Part shown: piece after piece, positions 16,095-24,300 of the stretch
How positions within the stretch are numbered: the stretch's first letter is position 1
Layout of the letters: each line of letters opens with the position of its first letter
Source of the DNA: a virus
Reading direction: 5' to 3' (one strand)
Virus record (IMG/VR): IMGVR_UViG_3300031784_000142
Span: 1-29,799 of that record
DNA length: 29,799 bases
The notes under the pieces: model-generated
The model's database searches: none
Told to the model about the DNA's origin: nothing
What the model saw: only the letters and a program-made list of their open reading frames with translations
Made by a program: the position numbers and the translations under genes

Positions 16095-16104
16095 TTATAA
16101 ATAT
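16095..16104 (-). promoter_or_regulatory. ATATTTATNA motif, candidate late promoter (chaperone pair)
   Basis: Coding-strand ATATTTATAA, 33 nt before the ATG of the 244-aa gene and just downstream of the tube-gene terminator. A terminator followed at once by this motif is what a new transcription start would look like. Confidence 0.5.
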
Positions 16105-16108
16105 ATAA

Positions 16109-16145
16109 GAAAAAAAGAAGCTCGCATTTTTTGCGAGCTCTTTTT
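16109..16145 (-). terminator. Intrinsic terminator after the tail tube gene
   Basis: Perfect 8-bp stem AGCTCGCA / TGCGAGCT (16119-16126 and 16132-16139) with a 5-base loop. On the minus strand it is followed by TTCTTTTTTTC, a good U-tract. The plus strand also has five T after the stem, so it may work in both directions. It is GC-rich against a very AT-rich background. It would cap the highly expressed tube transcript and separate it from the chaperone genes. Confidence 0.82.
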
Positions 16146-16165
16146 ATAATTGTTGAGTTTAACTT

Positions 16166-16654
16166 TTAGTAGTTTAACACGGCGTAGTCAATTGCTAATG
16201 TCATTGTGATGTTTATAGCAGTATTTTCAGTATCCCAGTTATATTCACCGAAGTTAGCGTCTTTTACAAATGCGCCTTTAAGTACCCATTCTGCTACTAC
16301 ATCACCCACAGGGCCGAGAGCATTGATAGTTAAATCTTTCTTATAGAAGTCAGAGTATCCATCTCTACCTGTAACAGATTCGTGTGATAAACGAACCCAT
16401 TCCATGATTACTTGAGCACCAGAAGGTGAGATTGGATCGTGAAGTGTCATAGTAACATCACCCCAAACTGTTTTACCTTTAACTTTACGTAAAACGTTAA
16501 TATGGTTTAATACTACTTCACCTTGAGTTAAACTTACAGCACTCACACCCTTGATCATCCAAGTAGGCACTCCATCCATATATAGGATAAATCGGTTAGC
16601 CTGTTTTGGTTCGAATGCTGTGAAAAACATTTCGTTATTATTTATAATTGCCAT
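16166..16654 (-). CDS. 19: Tail tube protein (gp19-like)
   Basis: 162 aa (T4 gp19 is 163 aa). It forms the inner tube through which DNA passes, assembling on the baseplate and inside the sheath. Seen: KQANRFILYMDGVPTWMIKG near the start, then VNHI..LRKVKGKTVWGDVTMTLHDP spread over residues 48-75, and a C-terminal INITMTLAIDYAVLNY strand, matching the gp19/T6SS-tube family order of beta strands ending in 'v.laiDya'. It follows the sheath gene, as in T4, and is bounded by an intrinsic terminator downstream and an ATATTTATNA motif upstream, so it can be transcribed as a single, strongly expressed unit. Length and strand pattern agree with the family; no anomaly noticed. Confidence 0.88.
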   Translation of the reverse strand: MAIINNNEMFFTAFEPKQANRFILYMDGVPTWMIKGVSAVSLTQGEVVLNHINVLRKVKGKTVWGDVTMTLHDPISPSGAQVIMEWVRLSHESVTGRDGYSDFYKKDLTINALGPVGDVVAEWVLKGAFVKDANFGEYNWDTENTAINITMTLAIDYAVLNY

Positions 16655-16675
16655 TTTCTTTTAGTTTTTATTTGT

Positions 16676-16685
16676 TAATAAATAT
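16676..16685 (-). promoter_or_regulatory. ATATTTATNA motif, candidate late promoter (tail tube)
   Basis: Coding-strand ATATTTATTA, 21 nt before the tube ATG, in the 50-bp sheath-tube gap. With the terminator downstream it defines a one-gene transcription unit. Confidence 0.45.
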
Positions 16686-16704
16686 TTAAACAGTTAACCT
16701 TTTA

Positions 16705-18423
16705 TTATTCAAAAGTAGCACCAGTTGGAGTAAGTGTGAAGTTCAAGTAAATAAATTCAGCTGTCTTTGTTGGTTGTAAGTAAATTTGACCTACTAACTC
16801 GTTTCTGTCAATTACAGCAGCGTTATTAATAGAATCATCCATTACAACTTTGAACGCGTACAAACCTTGTCTTTGTTGAACTGATTCAAGATATGGGTTA
16901 ACATTAGCTAAGAATGAGTTTCTTGTAGAAGCATTGTTCTGTTGGAATACTAATCCATTAGCAATTTGTCCGATATATCCTTTAAGCGCAATCATTAAAC
17001 GACGAACATTGATACGGTCAAGAGCAGAAGCTCTAGTTTGTAAGGTTTTGTTACCATATACTACAACACCTTGACCAGGGAATGTAGCTAATGGATTAAC
17101 TTTACCAACATATAAACTGTCGCGAGTTGATTGTGATAATTTAGAAGCAGCTCTGATTACAGTGCTTAATCCACCTCTGTTAATACCAGCTGGAGCAAAC
17201 CATGGCTCAGCTACTCTATCGTTATAAGCATAAACACCTGGAATCATTACTGATGCAGGTACATTCACATACTGACCAGTAGCTGGGTCAAGTGTTTGGA
17301 CCCATGGGTAATAAGCAGCACCATATGATGAATCAATAGTATTTGCTGTAGCAACTACATCAGCAGCTGAAGCTGTATAAGCTCCTAAATCCATAACATA
17401 CACACTATCACCTCTATTTTCAGTGTTTGTAAGAGCAACACTCATTGTAGTGTCATGATCTTCATAGTTCAAACCAGGAGTTACTAACACATTAAATTGA
17501 TAATCATTAGCACTAGCTAACAAACTAATTGAAGCTGTGTAGCAATCAGCATTAACACCTTGCATATCAATAGGTGTAATATTTTCATACCACTTAGCAT
17601 CAACATTTACTTTACCAGTACCGCCGTTAAATGAACCAGTTGTGTTAGCACCTGTAGCTATAGGAATAGAAGATGTATAAGCATTAACTGGAGAGCCACC
17701 TACTAAGTATTGGGGGGTTGGGCTAACTACTTGTTTAACTCTTACATATCTTGATTTATTAGGATAAGTACCTGTAATTTGTAAGGTATCTTCACCATCT
17801 AAATTTACCTGAGTGAATGAGTAATCACCAATTCTTCTAGCTACATAATTCTCAGAAAGTGGATCCATTGATAATCCAGTATATGTTTCTAGAATAGCTG
17901 GGTTTCTATCATCATCATCACCTCTACGGATATACAAGTTAAATGTACCTGTATTAATGTTTGGAGACACAATTTGGAAACGAACGCTATGAATTGAAGC
18001 TGAGCCTAAGGTATTAAATGCATTGTTAGCATTAACTGAAGTTCCAGTGTTCATATTAGCACCTTCAGAAATAGTAGCTAAAGTAAATGCTACTTTAGAG
18101 CCACTACCAGCGATTGAAGCTGAAGCAGGAGAGTAAGCACCTGATACAACACGAGTTACTAATAATGTCTCACCTCCATTTTGGAAGTAATTATAAGCCA
18201 TTATAGAGGTAAAATACGAGTATGAACCTGAGTTTGCTATAACTTCTACATCACCAAAACGACTAATAAAGTCAGTATAAGATGTAACAGTTACAGGAAT
18301 ACCAACAGGGCCTTTAACAGTTGGACCAATGATAGCAGCACCAATTTGAGGTGGTTGTTCTGCTATAAATGAAGTGTCTATCTCTCTTGATAAAACACCG
18401 GGGGATAATAAAATTTCTGCCAT
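16705..18423 (-). CDS. 18: Tail sheath protein (gp18-like)
   Basis: 572 aa (T4 gp18 is 659 aa). The sheath contracts to drive the tube through the cell envelope. N-terminal hallmark: LLSPGVLSREIDTSF (about 5-19), followed by IGAAIIGPTVKGPVGIPVTV and a FISRFGD segment, then YNYFQNGGETLLVTRV. Residues about 120-330 are a variable insert domain, probably exposed on the sheath surface. The C-terminal part has the family core: VAEPWFAPAGINRGGLS, VNPLATFPGQGVVVYGNKTL, ALDRINVRRLMIALKGYI, then a late ELVGQIYLQPTKTAEFIYLN strand pair that makes the inter-subunit mesh. It is preceded by 68 bp with one ATATTTATNA motif. Clear member of the family. Confidence 0.96.
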   Translation of the reverse strand: MAEILLSPGVLSREIDTSFIAEQPPQIGAAIIGPTVKGPVGIPVTVTSYTDFISRFGDVEVIANSGSYSYFTSIMAYNYFQNGGETLLVTRVVSGAYSPASASIAGSGSKVAFTLATISEGANMNTGTSVNANNAFNTLGSASIHSVRFQIVSPNINTGTFNLYIRRGDDDDRNPAILETYTGLSMDPLSENYVARRIGDYSFTQVNLDGEDTLQITGTYPNKSRYVRVKQVVSPTPQYLVGGSPVNAYTSSIPIATGANTTGSFNGGTGKVNVDAKWYENITPIDMQGVNADCYTASISLLASANDYQFNVLVTPGLNYEDHDTTMSVALTNTENRGDSVYVMDLGAYTASAADVVATANTIDSSYGAAYYPWVQTLDPATGQYVNVPASVMIPGVYAYNDRVAEPWFAPAGINRGGLSTVIRAASKLSQSTRDSLYVGKVNPLATFPGQGVVVYGNKTLQTRASALDRINVRRLMIALKGYIGQIANGLVFQQNNASTRNSFLANVNPYLESVQQRQGLYAFKVVMDDSINNAAVIDRNELVGQIYLQPTKTAEFIYLNFTLTPTGATFE

Positions 18424-18462
18424 GTTATTTAAGTTAATTAATTGTTTTTAATATGGGTTTGA

Positions 18463-18472
18463 TGATAAATAT
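18463..18472 (-). promoter_or_regulatory. ATATTTATNA motif, candidate late promoter (sheath)
   Basis: Coding-strand ATATTTATCA, 39 nt before the sheath ATG, in the 68-bp gap. The largest distance of the eight copies. Confidence 0.42.
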
Positions 18473-18491
18473 CCTAGAACTGTTCAAAAAA

Positions 18492-18740
18492 CTAAGTGCT
18501 CATAAACTCTCCTTTTTCCAAATTAATAGTACCATCACCGTATTTTGATTGTAATTGTTTTCCTAAAACATCTTCTTTTTGTTTTAGTTTTTCATAGTCA
18601 AGTTTTAGTTTTTGTTTAGTTAATTCTAATTCTTGAAATTGAATTTCAATAGTACCAAACTTATCAATTATAGAATATCTTTCTTGTTGAACTGCTTTTA
18701 ATTGTGTAATCTCTTCTTGGGTTAAAACTTTTGTTTCCAT
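18492..18740 (-). CDS. Small coiled-coil protein of unknown function
   Basis: 82 aa, almost entirely predicted helix: LTQEEITQLKAVQQERYSII, then a charged heptad-rich stretch FQELELTKQKLKLDYEKLKQ, ending in a short Gly-containing tail. Leu at regular heptad spacing supports a coiled coil, probably dimeric or trimeric. No Cys and no signal or membrane segment. Lies between the fibre cluster and the sheath gene, with its own ATATTTATNA motif only 11 nt before the ATG. A virion scaffold, fibre-attachment or assembly factor would fit, but I cannot identify it. Coding status is supported by the tight gene packing and the upstream motif. Confidence 0.7.
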   Translation of the reverse strand: METKVLTQEEITQLKAVQQERYSIIDKFGTIEIQFQELELTKQKLKLDYEKLKQKEDVLGKQLQSKYGDGTINLEKGEFMST

Positions 18741-18751
18741 TTTTTAATTTA

Positions 18752-18761
18752 TTATAAATAT
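18752..18761 (-). promoter_or_regulatory. ATATTTATNA motif, candidate late promoter (82-aa coiled-coil gene)
   Basis: Coding-strand ATATTTATAA, 11 nt before the ATG, in the 32-bp gap. The shortest distance of the eight; as a -10 element it would leave a leader of only a few bases. Confidence 0.4.
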
Positions 18762-18772
18762 TTAAATTAGTA

Positions 18773-18988
18773 TTACAAACCTAAAGCTACTATAAATGAA
18801 GTCATATCATGGTATAGTATTCCATCTACAGGTAAATCCATTTGTAATAATACTACTTCGTGATCTAATTCAATACCCACTTGCAAATAATTATGAATTT
18901 CATATCCTAAACCTGATGTAAATTCAGTTTTGGTGAAGTATCTATTTTTACCTTGAAAATTTATTCCATTTTCTATTGTTGTAATCAT
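18773..18988 (-). CDS. Small unidentified protein
   Basis: 71 aa, 4 bp after the 502-aa fibre gene, so it shares that transcript. Sequence features: ENGINFQGKNRYFTKTEFTS, an amphipathic EIHNYLQVGIELDHEVVLLQ stretch and a hydrophobic end (SFIVALGL). It reads as a small mixed alpha/beta protein without signal peptide or membrane helix. Being translated right behind a fibre gene, it might be a fibre-assembly chaperone, as small genes beside fibres often are; there is no sequence motif to prove it. The frame has no competing long frame here. Confidence 0.62.
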   Translation of the reverse strand: MITTIENGINFQGKNRYFTKTEFTSGLGYEIHNYLQVGIELDHEVVLLQMDLPVDGILYHDMTSFIVALGL

Positions 18989-18992
18989 ATTT

Positions 18993-20501
18993 TTATACTT
19001 TTGTAGCTATAAATCTATAAGCTCGAGTTAAATCAGCGGTTGTTGCGTTAGCGGCAGCAAATATAAACCACTTATCTGTTGTCCAATCTATATTAAGTGA
19101 AGAAATACCACCTGTTCCTGCTGAGATTGTACCAAATTCATCACTAGGTAAATTACCTGTTGTAGGACTGAAAAGTGTAGTTGATGTAGAAGAACTAACA
19201 AACAATAATCTAGTCATACCTAGTCCTCTAACGGTAGTTGTATTAAACCTAGCTACTTGAGTGGCTCCAGTAACTGATCTAGAGAATTCAGTAGTTGAGC
19301 CAGTAATATAAAAATAAAAAGATGTATTTGAAGCAGCGTTTGGTTTATCCCAATAACACTGTATTCTAATAGTATCTCCTACAGTGAAAGTATTAGCAGG
19401 AATAAGAAGATTATAACTAGCTGATATGGCTGCAGAACCAGTTAAATCTAATCCAGTTCCCATATATTTGGCTATTATATTTGAAGTACTAGGGATTACT
19501 GATCCAGTTGGTATACTAATAGTTGCATTATTAAAACTAATAGCACCGTTATTAAATCCTATGCTAGCGGAAACAGAACCACTTATAAAATATACAGAAC
19601 CATTACTAACATATATTTCATTCCAAGCAGCAGTTGGTGATCCTAAATTATATAGAGAAGTGTTATTTGTATATGGACCCTCAGGAATTATGTCTCCATT
19701 TACAATAATTTTATCATTTTCAGACCAATCAACTAAAATTGTTTCTCCATCAAGACCATATAGATATCTATCACTCCAATTAATAGAAGTAATACCATTT
19801 GTATCTCTAAGTTGACTATCACCCCATCCAACAGATGTAAAACCACTACTGTAGGATAGTGTAGATACAGTAGTATCAATAATTTTATATTTAGGAGATG
19901 TATTATACACAACAAATCCACCAGAAACTATTAAACTACCTGTTACTTGAGCACTACCTGTTAATAATAAAACATTAGAAGCACTATCAAAAGTAAAGTT
20001 TGATGAACCACTAAATCCTCCAAGTCCATTAAATTGAATTTGTTTATTTAGTCCCCCAGGTGTTCCACTTCCTCCACCCCCAACAGCACTAGCAGATACA
20101 TATGTTAGTAATCCAGATGCAGAATTGTAAACCACAACATGCTGTTGTGATTGTGATTGCATCATAGGCATAAACACAGATCCAGTATAATAATCAGAAG
20201 TAACATCTAATATTGGATAACCAGAAATGTCTGTGACTGTGAATATAGATCCAGAGAAAGTATCATTTACTGTTAGTAAATTACCTTGAGAACCATAAAC
20301 TTGAGCTAATGTTGAACCAGATCCTATTACAGTTAATTGGTTTCCATTTGAGCTTGAGAATAGGACTTTAGAAGCAGTGATATATTGTGTTATTGATACA
20401 GATCCAGTAACGCCTACTGATCCTGTCACTTGTAGCGATCCTGTTACATTGGAATTTCCTTGAGAGAAATACCCATTTTTTATTACAAATTCATTTGCCA
20501 T
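18993..20501 (-). CDS. Modular tail fibre / adhesin protein
   Basis: 502 aa. N-terminus MANEFVIKNGYFSQGNSNVT, then a 'VTGSLQVTGSVGVTGS' Thr-Gly-Ser repeat common in phage fibre shafts. Next comes a QHVVVYNSASGLLTYVSASA segment closed by a GGGGSG linker, an IQFN...FSGSSNFTF module, a 16-residue repeat with Trp at position 8 (TSVGWGDSQL, TSINWSDRYL), and a NNTSLYNLGSPTAAWNEIYV module. These last three modules also occur, in the same order, in the 1187-aa fibre. The C-terminal ~150 residues (TIRIQCYWDKPNAA... onward) are unlike the other fibres and are probably the receptor-facing tip or trimerisation end. It lies 33 bp after the LamG-like gene with one ATATTTATNA motif. Confidence 0.82.
   Translation of the reverse strand: MANEFVIKNGYFSQGNSNVTGSLQVTGSVGVTGSVSITQYITASKVLFSSSNGNQLTVIGSGSTLAQVYGSQGNLLTVNDTFSGSIFTVTDISGYPILDVTSDYYTGSVFMPMMQSQSQQHVVVYNSASGLLTYVSASAVGGGGSGTPGGLNKQIQFNGLGGFSGSSNFTFDSASNVLLLTGSAQVTGSLIVSGGFVVYNTSPKYKIIDTTVSTLSYSSGFTSVGWGDSQLRDTNGITSINWSDRYLYGLDGETILVDWSENDKIIVNGDIIPEGPYTNNTSLYNLGSPTAAWNEIYVSNGSVYFISGSVSASIGFNNGAISFNNATISIPTGSVIPSTSNIIAKYMGTGLDLTGSAAISASYNLLIPANTFTVGDTIRIQCYWDKPNAASNTSFYFYITGSTTEFSRSVTGATQVARFNTTTVRGLGMTRLLFVSSSTSTTLFSPTTGNLPSDEFGTISAGTGGISSLNIDWTTDKWFIFAAANATTADLTRAYRFIATKV
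19490..19930 (-). repeat. Fibre module shared with the 1187-aa fibre (matches about 26275-26815)
   Basis: Starts at GGFVVYNT, runs through the Trp repeat and the SLYNLGSPTAAWNEIYVSNG core, and ends near ATISIPTGSVIP. The other copy reads GGLFVYNT, SLGSPTAAWKDLYVSNGS and ASVTLPTSSIV. Protein similarity is obvious and stretches of DNA are also similar (for example around 19600-19680 against 26385-26465), indicating duplication or recombination between fibre genes. Confidence 0.8.
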
Positions 20502-20534
20502 ACTTTAAATCTTTTCCCTATCCCAGATTTGTTA

Positions 20535-21311
20535 TTAATAAATATTAAATCTTCCTTTATGTGCGTTAAAGTTTTGAGTTACTTCTGCTTGGGTAAGTTC
20601 GCGGTTGTAGACTTTTATTAAAGCGGCATCATATGTTGTGACTCTGCTAAAAGCATTATTTCTTCTAGTTCCAAAAGATATATTACTTGTTGATGTTGAT
20701 GAAAAACTTCTAAAATTAGGATCTTCATCTAATATGAATTGATTCATAGTTAAAGGAACTGAGTTTATGTATATTTTTTGACTTGAGCTAGGAATGTTAG
20801 AGACAAGGTAATCACATGCTACAAAAGAATAATGGACCCATTTATCTAGTAAAGTAGTTTGAAGAAAAGATAAATCATTTATTCCAAAAATATCAGAACT
20901 ATTTGTTGTGAAACCAAATTGACCAGTTGGAGTTCCACTACCTGCTCTAATACTTATTCCATAGTAAGTAGTAAATCCAAAAAGATATGAATTAGCTGTA
21001 TTGGTATCCCCAGTATAAGAGGGTATTTTAGCCCACATATCAACAGTGACATACTCAGTTGTGCTATTTATTTCATTTATATTATTAATATACATGAACC
21101 TATCATTAGTCCCAGCATCATCAGCTACAAAAGAAGCATAACCATTTGCTATAGTTACAGGATTATTTCCATCATTTAAACTTGCTGTGTTATTATATGG
21201 AGTTAAATCATACCAAGTAGTTCCACTTCCAGGATATGATCTTTTATTTAATGCATCGTAATGCATTACTAATCCATCTGTTACTATTTTTCCACCTATT
21301 GAAGTACTCAT
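20535..21311 (-). CDS. LamG/concanavalin-like domain protein, putative adhesin
   Basis: 258 aa, essentially one LamG-type beta-sandwich. Features: TDGLVMHYDALNKRSYPGSG near the start, 'WYDLT' Trp, a central VTVDMWAKIP strand, KWVHYSFVACDY, QKIYINSVPL, and the family-typical end ALIKVYNRELTQAEVTQNFN followed by HKGRF. LamG sandwiches bind glycans or proteins; in phages they usually decorate virions and help adhesion. No N-terminal fibre shaft is present, so it may attach to another fibre or the capsid. It lies 4 bp after the 1245-aa fibre gene, so both should be co-transcribed. No glycosidase catalytic pair was recognised, so binding rather than cleavage is the safer call. Confidence 0.82.
   Translation of the reverse strand: MSTSIGGKIVTDGLVMHYDALNKRSYPGSGTTWYDLTPYNNTASLNDGNNPVTIANGYASFVADDAGTNDRFMYINNINEINSTTEYVTVDMWAKIPSYTGDTNTANSYLFGFTTYYGISIRAGSGTPTGQFGFTTNSSDIFGINDLSFLQTTLLDKWVHYSFVACDYLVSNIPSSSQKIYINSVPLTMNQFILDEDPNFRSFSSTSTSNISFGTRRNNAFSRVTTYDAALIKVYNRELTQAEVTQNFNAHKGRFNIY
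20536..20545 (-). promoter_or_regulatory. ATATTTATNA motif, candidate late promoter (502-aa fibre)
   Basis: Coding-strand ATATTTATTA, 34 nt before the fibre ATG, overlapping the stop of the LamG-like gene. Only copy in the 33-bp gap. Confidence 0.43.
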
Positions 21312-21315
21312 TTTA

Positions 21316-24300
21316 TTATATACCTTTTATTATTGTTTTTATTACTGCACCTGTAGATCCTGTCACTTGTAGTGAAGCAGAACCGGCTGTTAAAGCTACT
21401 GAGAAGATAAATTCAGAGGTTGATCCTATATCTGTTGTTGTTGTTTCTGTATATCTAATATTACTACCACTCCATATAGACATTATCTGTCCTGCTCTAG
21501 CATTTAATCCTGATGTTAAAGTATAATCAAAAAATGCTCCATCATATGATGCTGTTTGTAAGGAATAAATAGTATTAATACCACTTACAGTTGTAATTTT
21601 AGCTGTGGTGTAAAGAGCTTGAGCAGAACCAGTACCAAAAAATAATGTTCCATTAACATTAGTAGAACCTGTAATTAAAACAGATCCTGTAAATGAAGCT
21701 GTTCCTATAGTTTGAGTAGAACCTGATGTTATAAGAGAACCAGTTAAATATACTTCTGAACTAGAGGATATAAAAGTAAGAGCAGCACTTCCTCCAAATG
21801 TACTAGCACTATTAAATTGAATACTGTTAGTAGGAGAAGCTGGGGGTGTGGGGGTTCCACTTCCGCCTCCACCTATTGCACTTGAAGCTGTGTAGTAAAC
21901 TTGACCTGAAGAAGTATTATACATTAATACTTGGGTTTCAGGTAAAGTAGGAATTCCTTTTAAAAATACATTTGAAGCACTTACTTCAAACCATGATCTT
22001 GAAGCAAATAAAAGATTATGTCTATCAAATATTAAACTATATATAGTATATGTATCTCCAGAAAAAAAGTTTTGATTAGCTTCAGGACTTACAGAAATGT
22101 CATAATTACCTCCACCATAATTTTTAACACTAGTAATAGTAAAAGTTTCACTACCTGACCCTCCAACTATAGTTATTGTATCTCCAACAGAAGGACCAGT
22201 ACCTAGTTGATGTTTAAGAGAAAAAGTATTACCTTTATCTGGGGTAAAAGCATTTAGTTGTCCTGAGCCAACAGCTGAAAGAGTTTCTGTTCCATCACCA
22301 ATTATAAAAGCACTTTGTGATGGTAAAGCTATATTATATTGACCTACTACTGTTGAGTATGATCCAGACGCTATAGTTCCTTTACCTTCAGTGTGGGACC
22401 AATTACCTAAAGCTATAGTATTATAACCATTTTGTAAACTATGAGAAGTATAAATATATCTAAAATATTCTTCAGCACCTAATACTCCATTTTTATTATA
22501 TTGAATATAAGTGTCTGATGGGGCAGCAGAAGCAGTGGCTGCAAAAGAGGCTGTTGCTGCATAAGAAGCACTTGTAGATCCGGAAGCATAAGAAGCACTT
22601 AACACACTACTAGAACCAAATGGTCCCCACACATTAGAAGCGGTTATAAATGAAGCAGTATATGCTAATGATGAAGTAAAAGAAAATGAACTTGTATCAC
22701 TGTAAGATGCAGATAATGCATAAGAACTTGATAAAGCATAACTACTGCTTAAACTATAACTTGAACTTATAGCTTGTGAAGCACTTTGAGCCCAAGAAGC
22801 AGTACCAAAAAATCCAACAGTGTTGGGTCCAAATGAAGCAGATATTGCTCCACTCACTATCATTGAACCTGTTAGTGTAACAATATTATTAACATAATTA
22901 AAAGTAAAGTTTTCACTTCCACTAAATTCACTTCCACTATTGAATTGGATTTGAGTATTCGCTCCACCCGCAACTCCTGCTCCTCCAGGAATAGTTACAG
23001 TTACATTATTTCCATTAGTTGTAGTTGCTACCCCAGCACCTGTAAAGTTTATAGATGCTACAGTAGCTGTTAATCCAGTACCTGAGGATGATATAGCTAC
23101 ATTTGCTGTTGCTGTTCCTCCTAAAGAAGAAGAACTTAAATAAAATAACTTACCTGAAGCTGTATCTACAACTACAACATTTACTTGTGGGGTAGATGTT
23201 AGTCCTGGGAAGAAAACTGATTTAGTTACAGTTAAAGAGCTGGAGAAAGAAGCTGTAGTGTTGGTAAAAGAATAAACACTTGGTACTGCAGGATCAGCAT
23301 TAAAACTTAAATCTATAGATTGAGATGTTATCTCAATGTATGTGTAAGTGTTTGTTGATCCAGCAGCTGTTCCTAAAACATTTGAACCTGTGTTAAAGTA
23401 ATGAAAACTACCACTAACACCAAATCCTTGAAAAGGATCTGTTTCATTACCTCCTACTAAATCACTATATATAAAATATGAGTATCTATTAGTATCATGT
23501 TTTCTATTACCTGTAAATATTAAATCTGTATTAGCAAAGTTAGGGCTAGAAGAAGCATATGATGATGTAGCAGCGAAAGAGGCTGTTAGAGCATAAGAAG
23601 CTGTTACTGCTTGCGAAGCAGATAAAGCATAAGAAGCAGAAAAAGCATATGATGCGGATACTGCTTGAGAAGCACTTACAGCCCAACTTGATGTCCCATA
23701 AAAACCAACAGTATTAGGCCCAAATGATGCTGATACTGCTCCATTTACAAGCATTGAGCCTGTTAAAGTTACAATGTTTGTAGTTGAATTGAAGGTAAAT
23801 TCAGGTTCACCATCAAATACTCCAGCATTATTAAATTGAATTTGGGTATTTTCACCACCAGGTATTCCTCCACCTCCTGTTCCTCCTCCACCGCCTACAT
23901 TCCTAAATAAACCAGCTTGAACTATTTTATTTTCAGCATTGTTTAAATCAGTAGTGTTTCCTTTTATAACTAAGTAAGCTGAAAAAACATAAGAATTTGC
24001 TGTAGCATCACTTTCAACAAATTCCTCTGATAATATAGAAGCTATAGCTTCATCATAAGTATCATAAACATTTTGTCCATAATAAACGTGAGCTCTACCA
24101 GAAATTGGATTCACCATCACACGTTGAATAGACCAATCAGTACTATTGACAGAAGCTAAAATACCTGTTCCGTTATCATATTTACCTGGGTCTATAGTAG
24201 TATAGTAAGAACCACCGTTGTTATCAAAATCATATCCAGACCCACTTCTATATATTCTTACAATACTAGCTGTGTTGTAAGTATACACATTGTAAATACT

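Noticed and set aside
19733-19921. Minus-strand 62-codon frame inside the 502-aa fibre gene
   Set aside because: An out-of-frame Leu/Ile-rich shadow of the Trp-repeat region, with no sign of independent expression.
22520-23692. Short regular repeats resembling a CRISPR array
   Set aside because: The 21-bp units are in frame, encode Ala-Ser-Tyr heptads, have no unique spacers of constant length, and lie inside a fibre gene.
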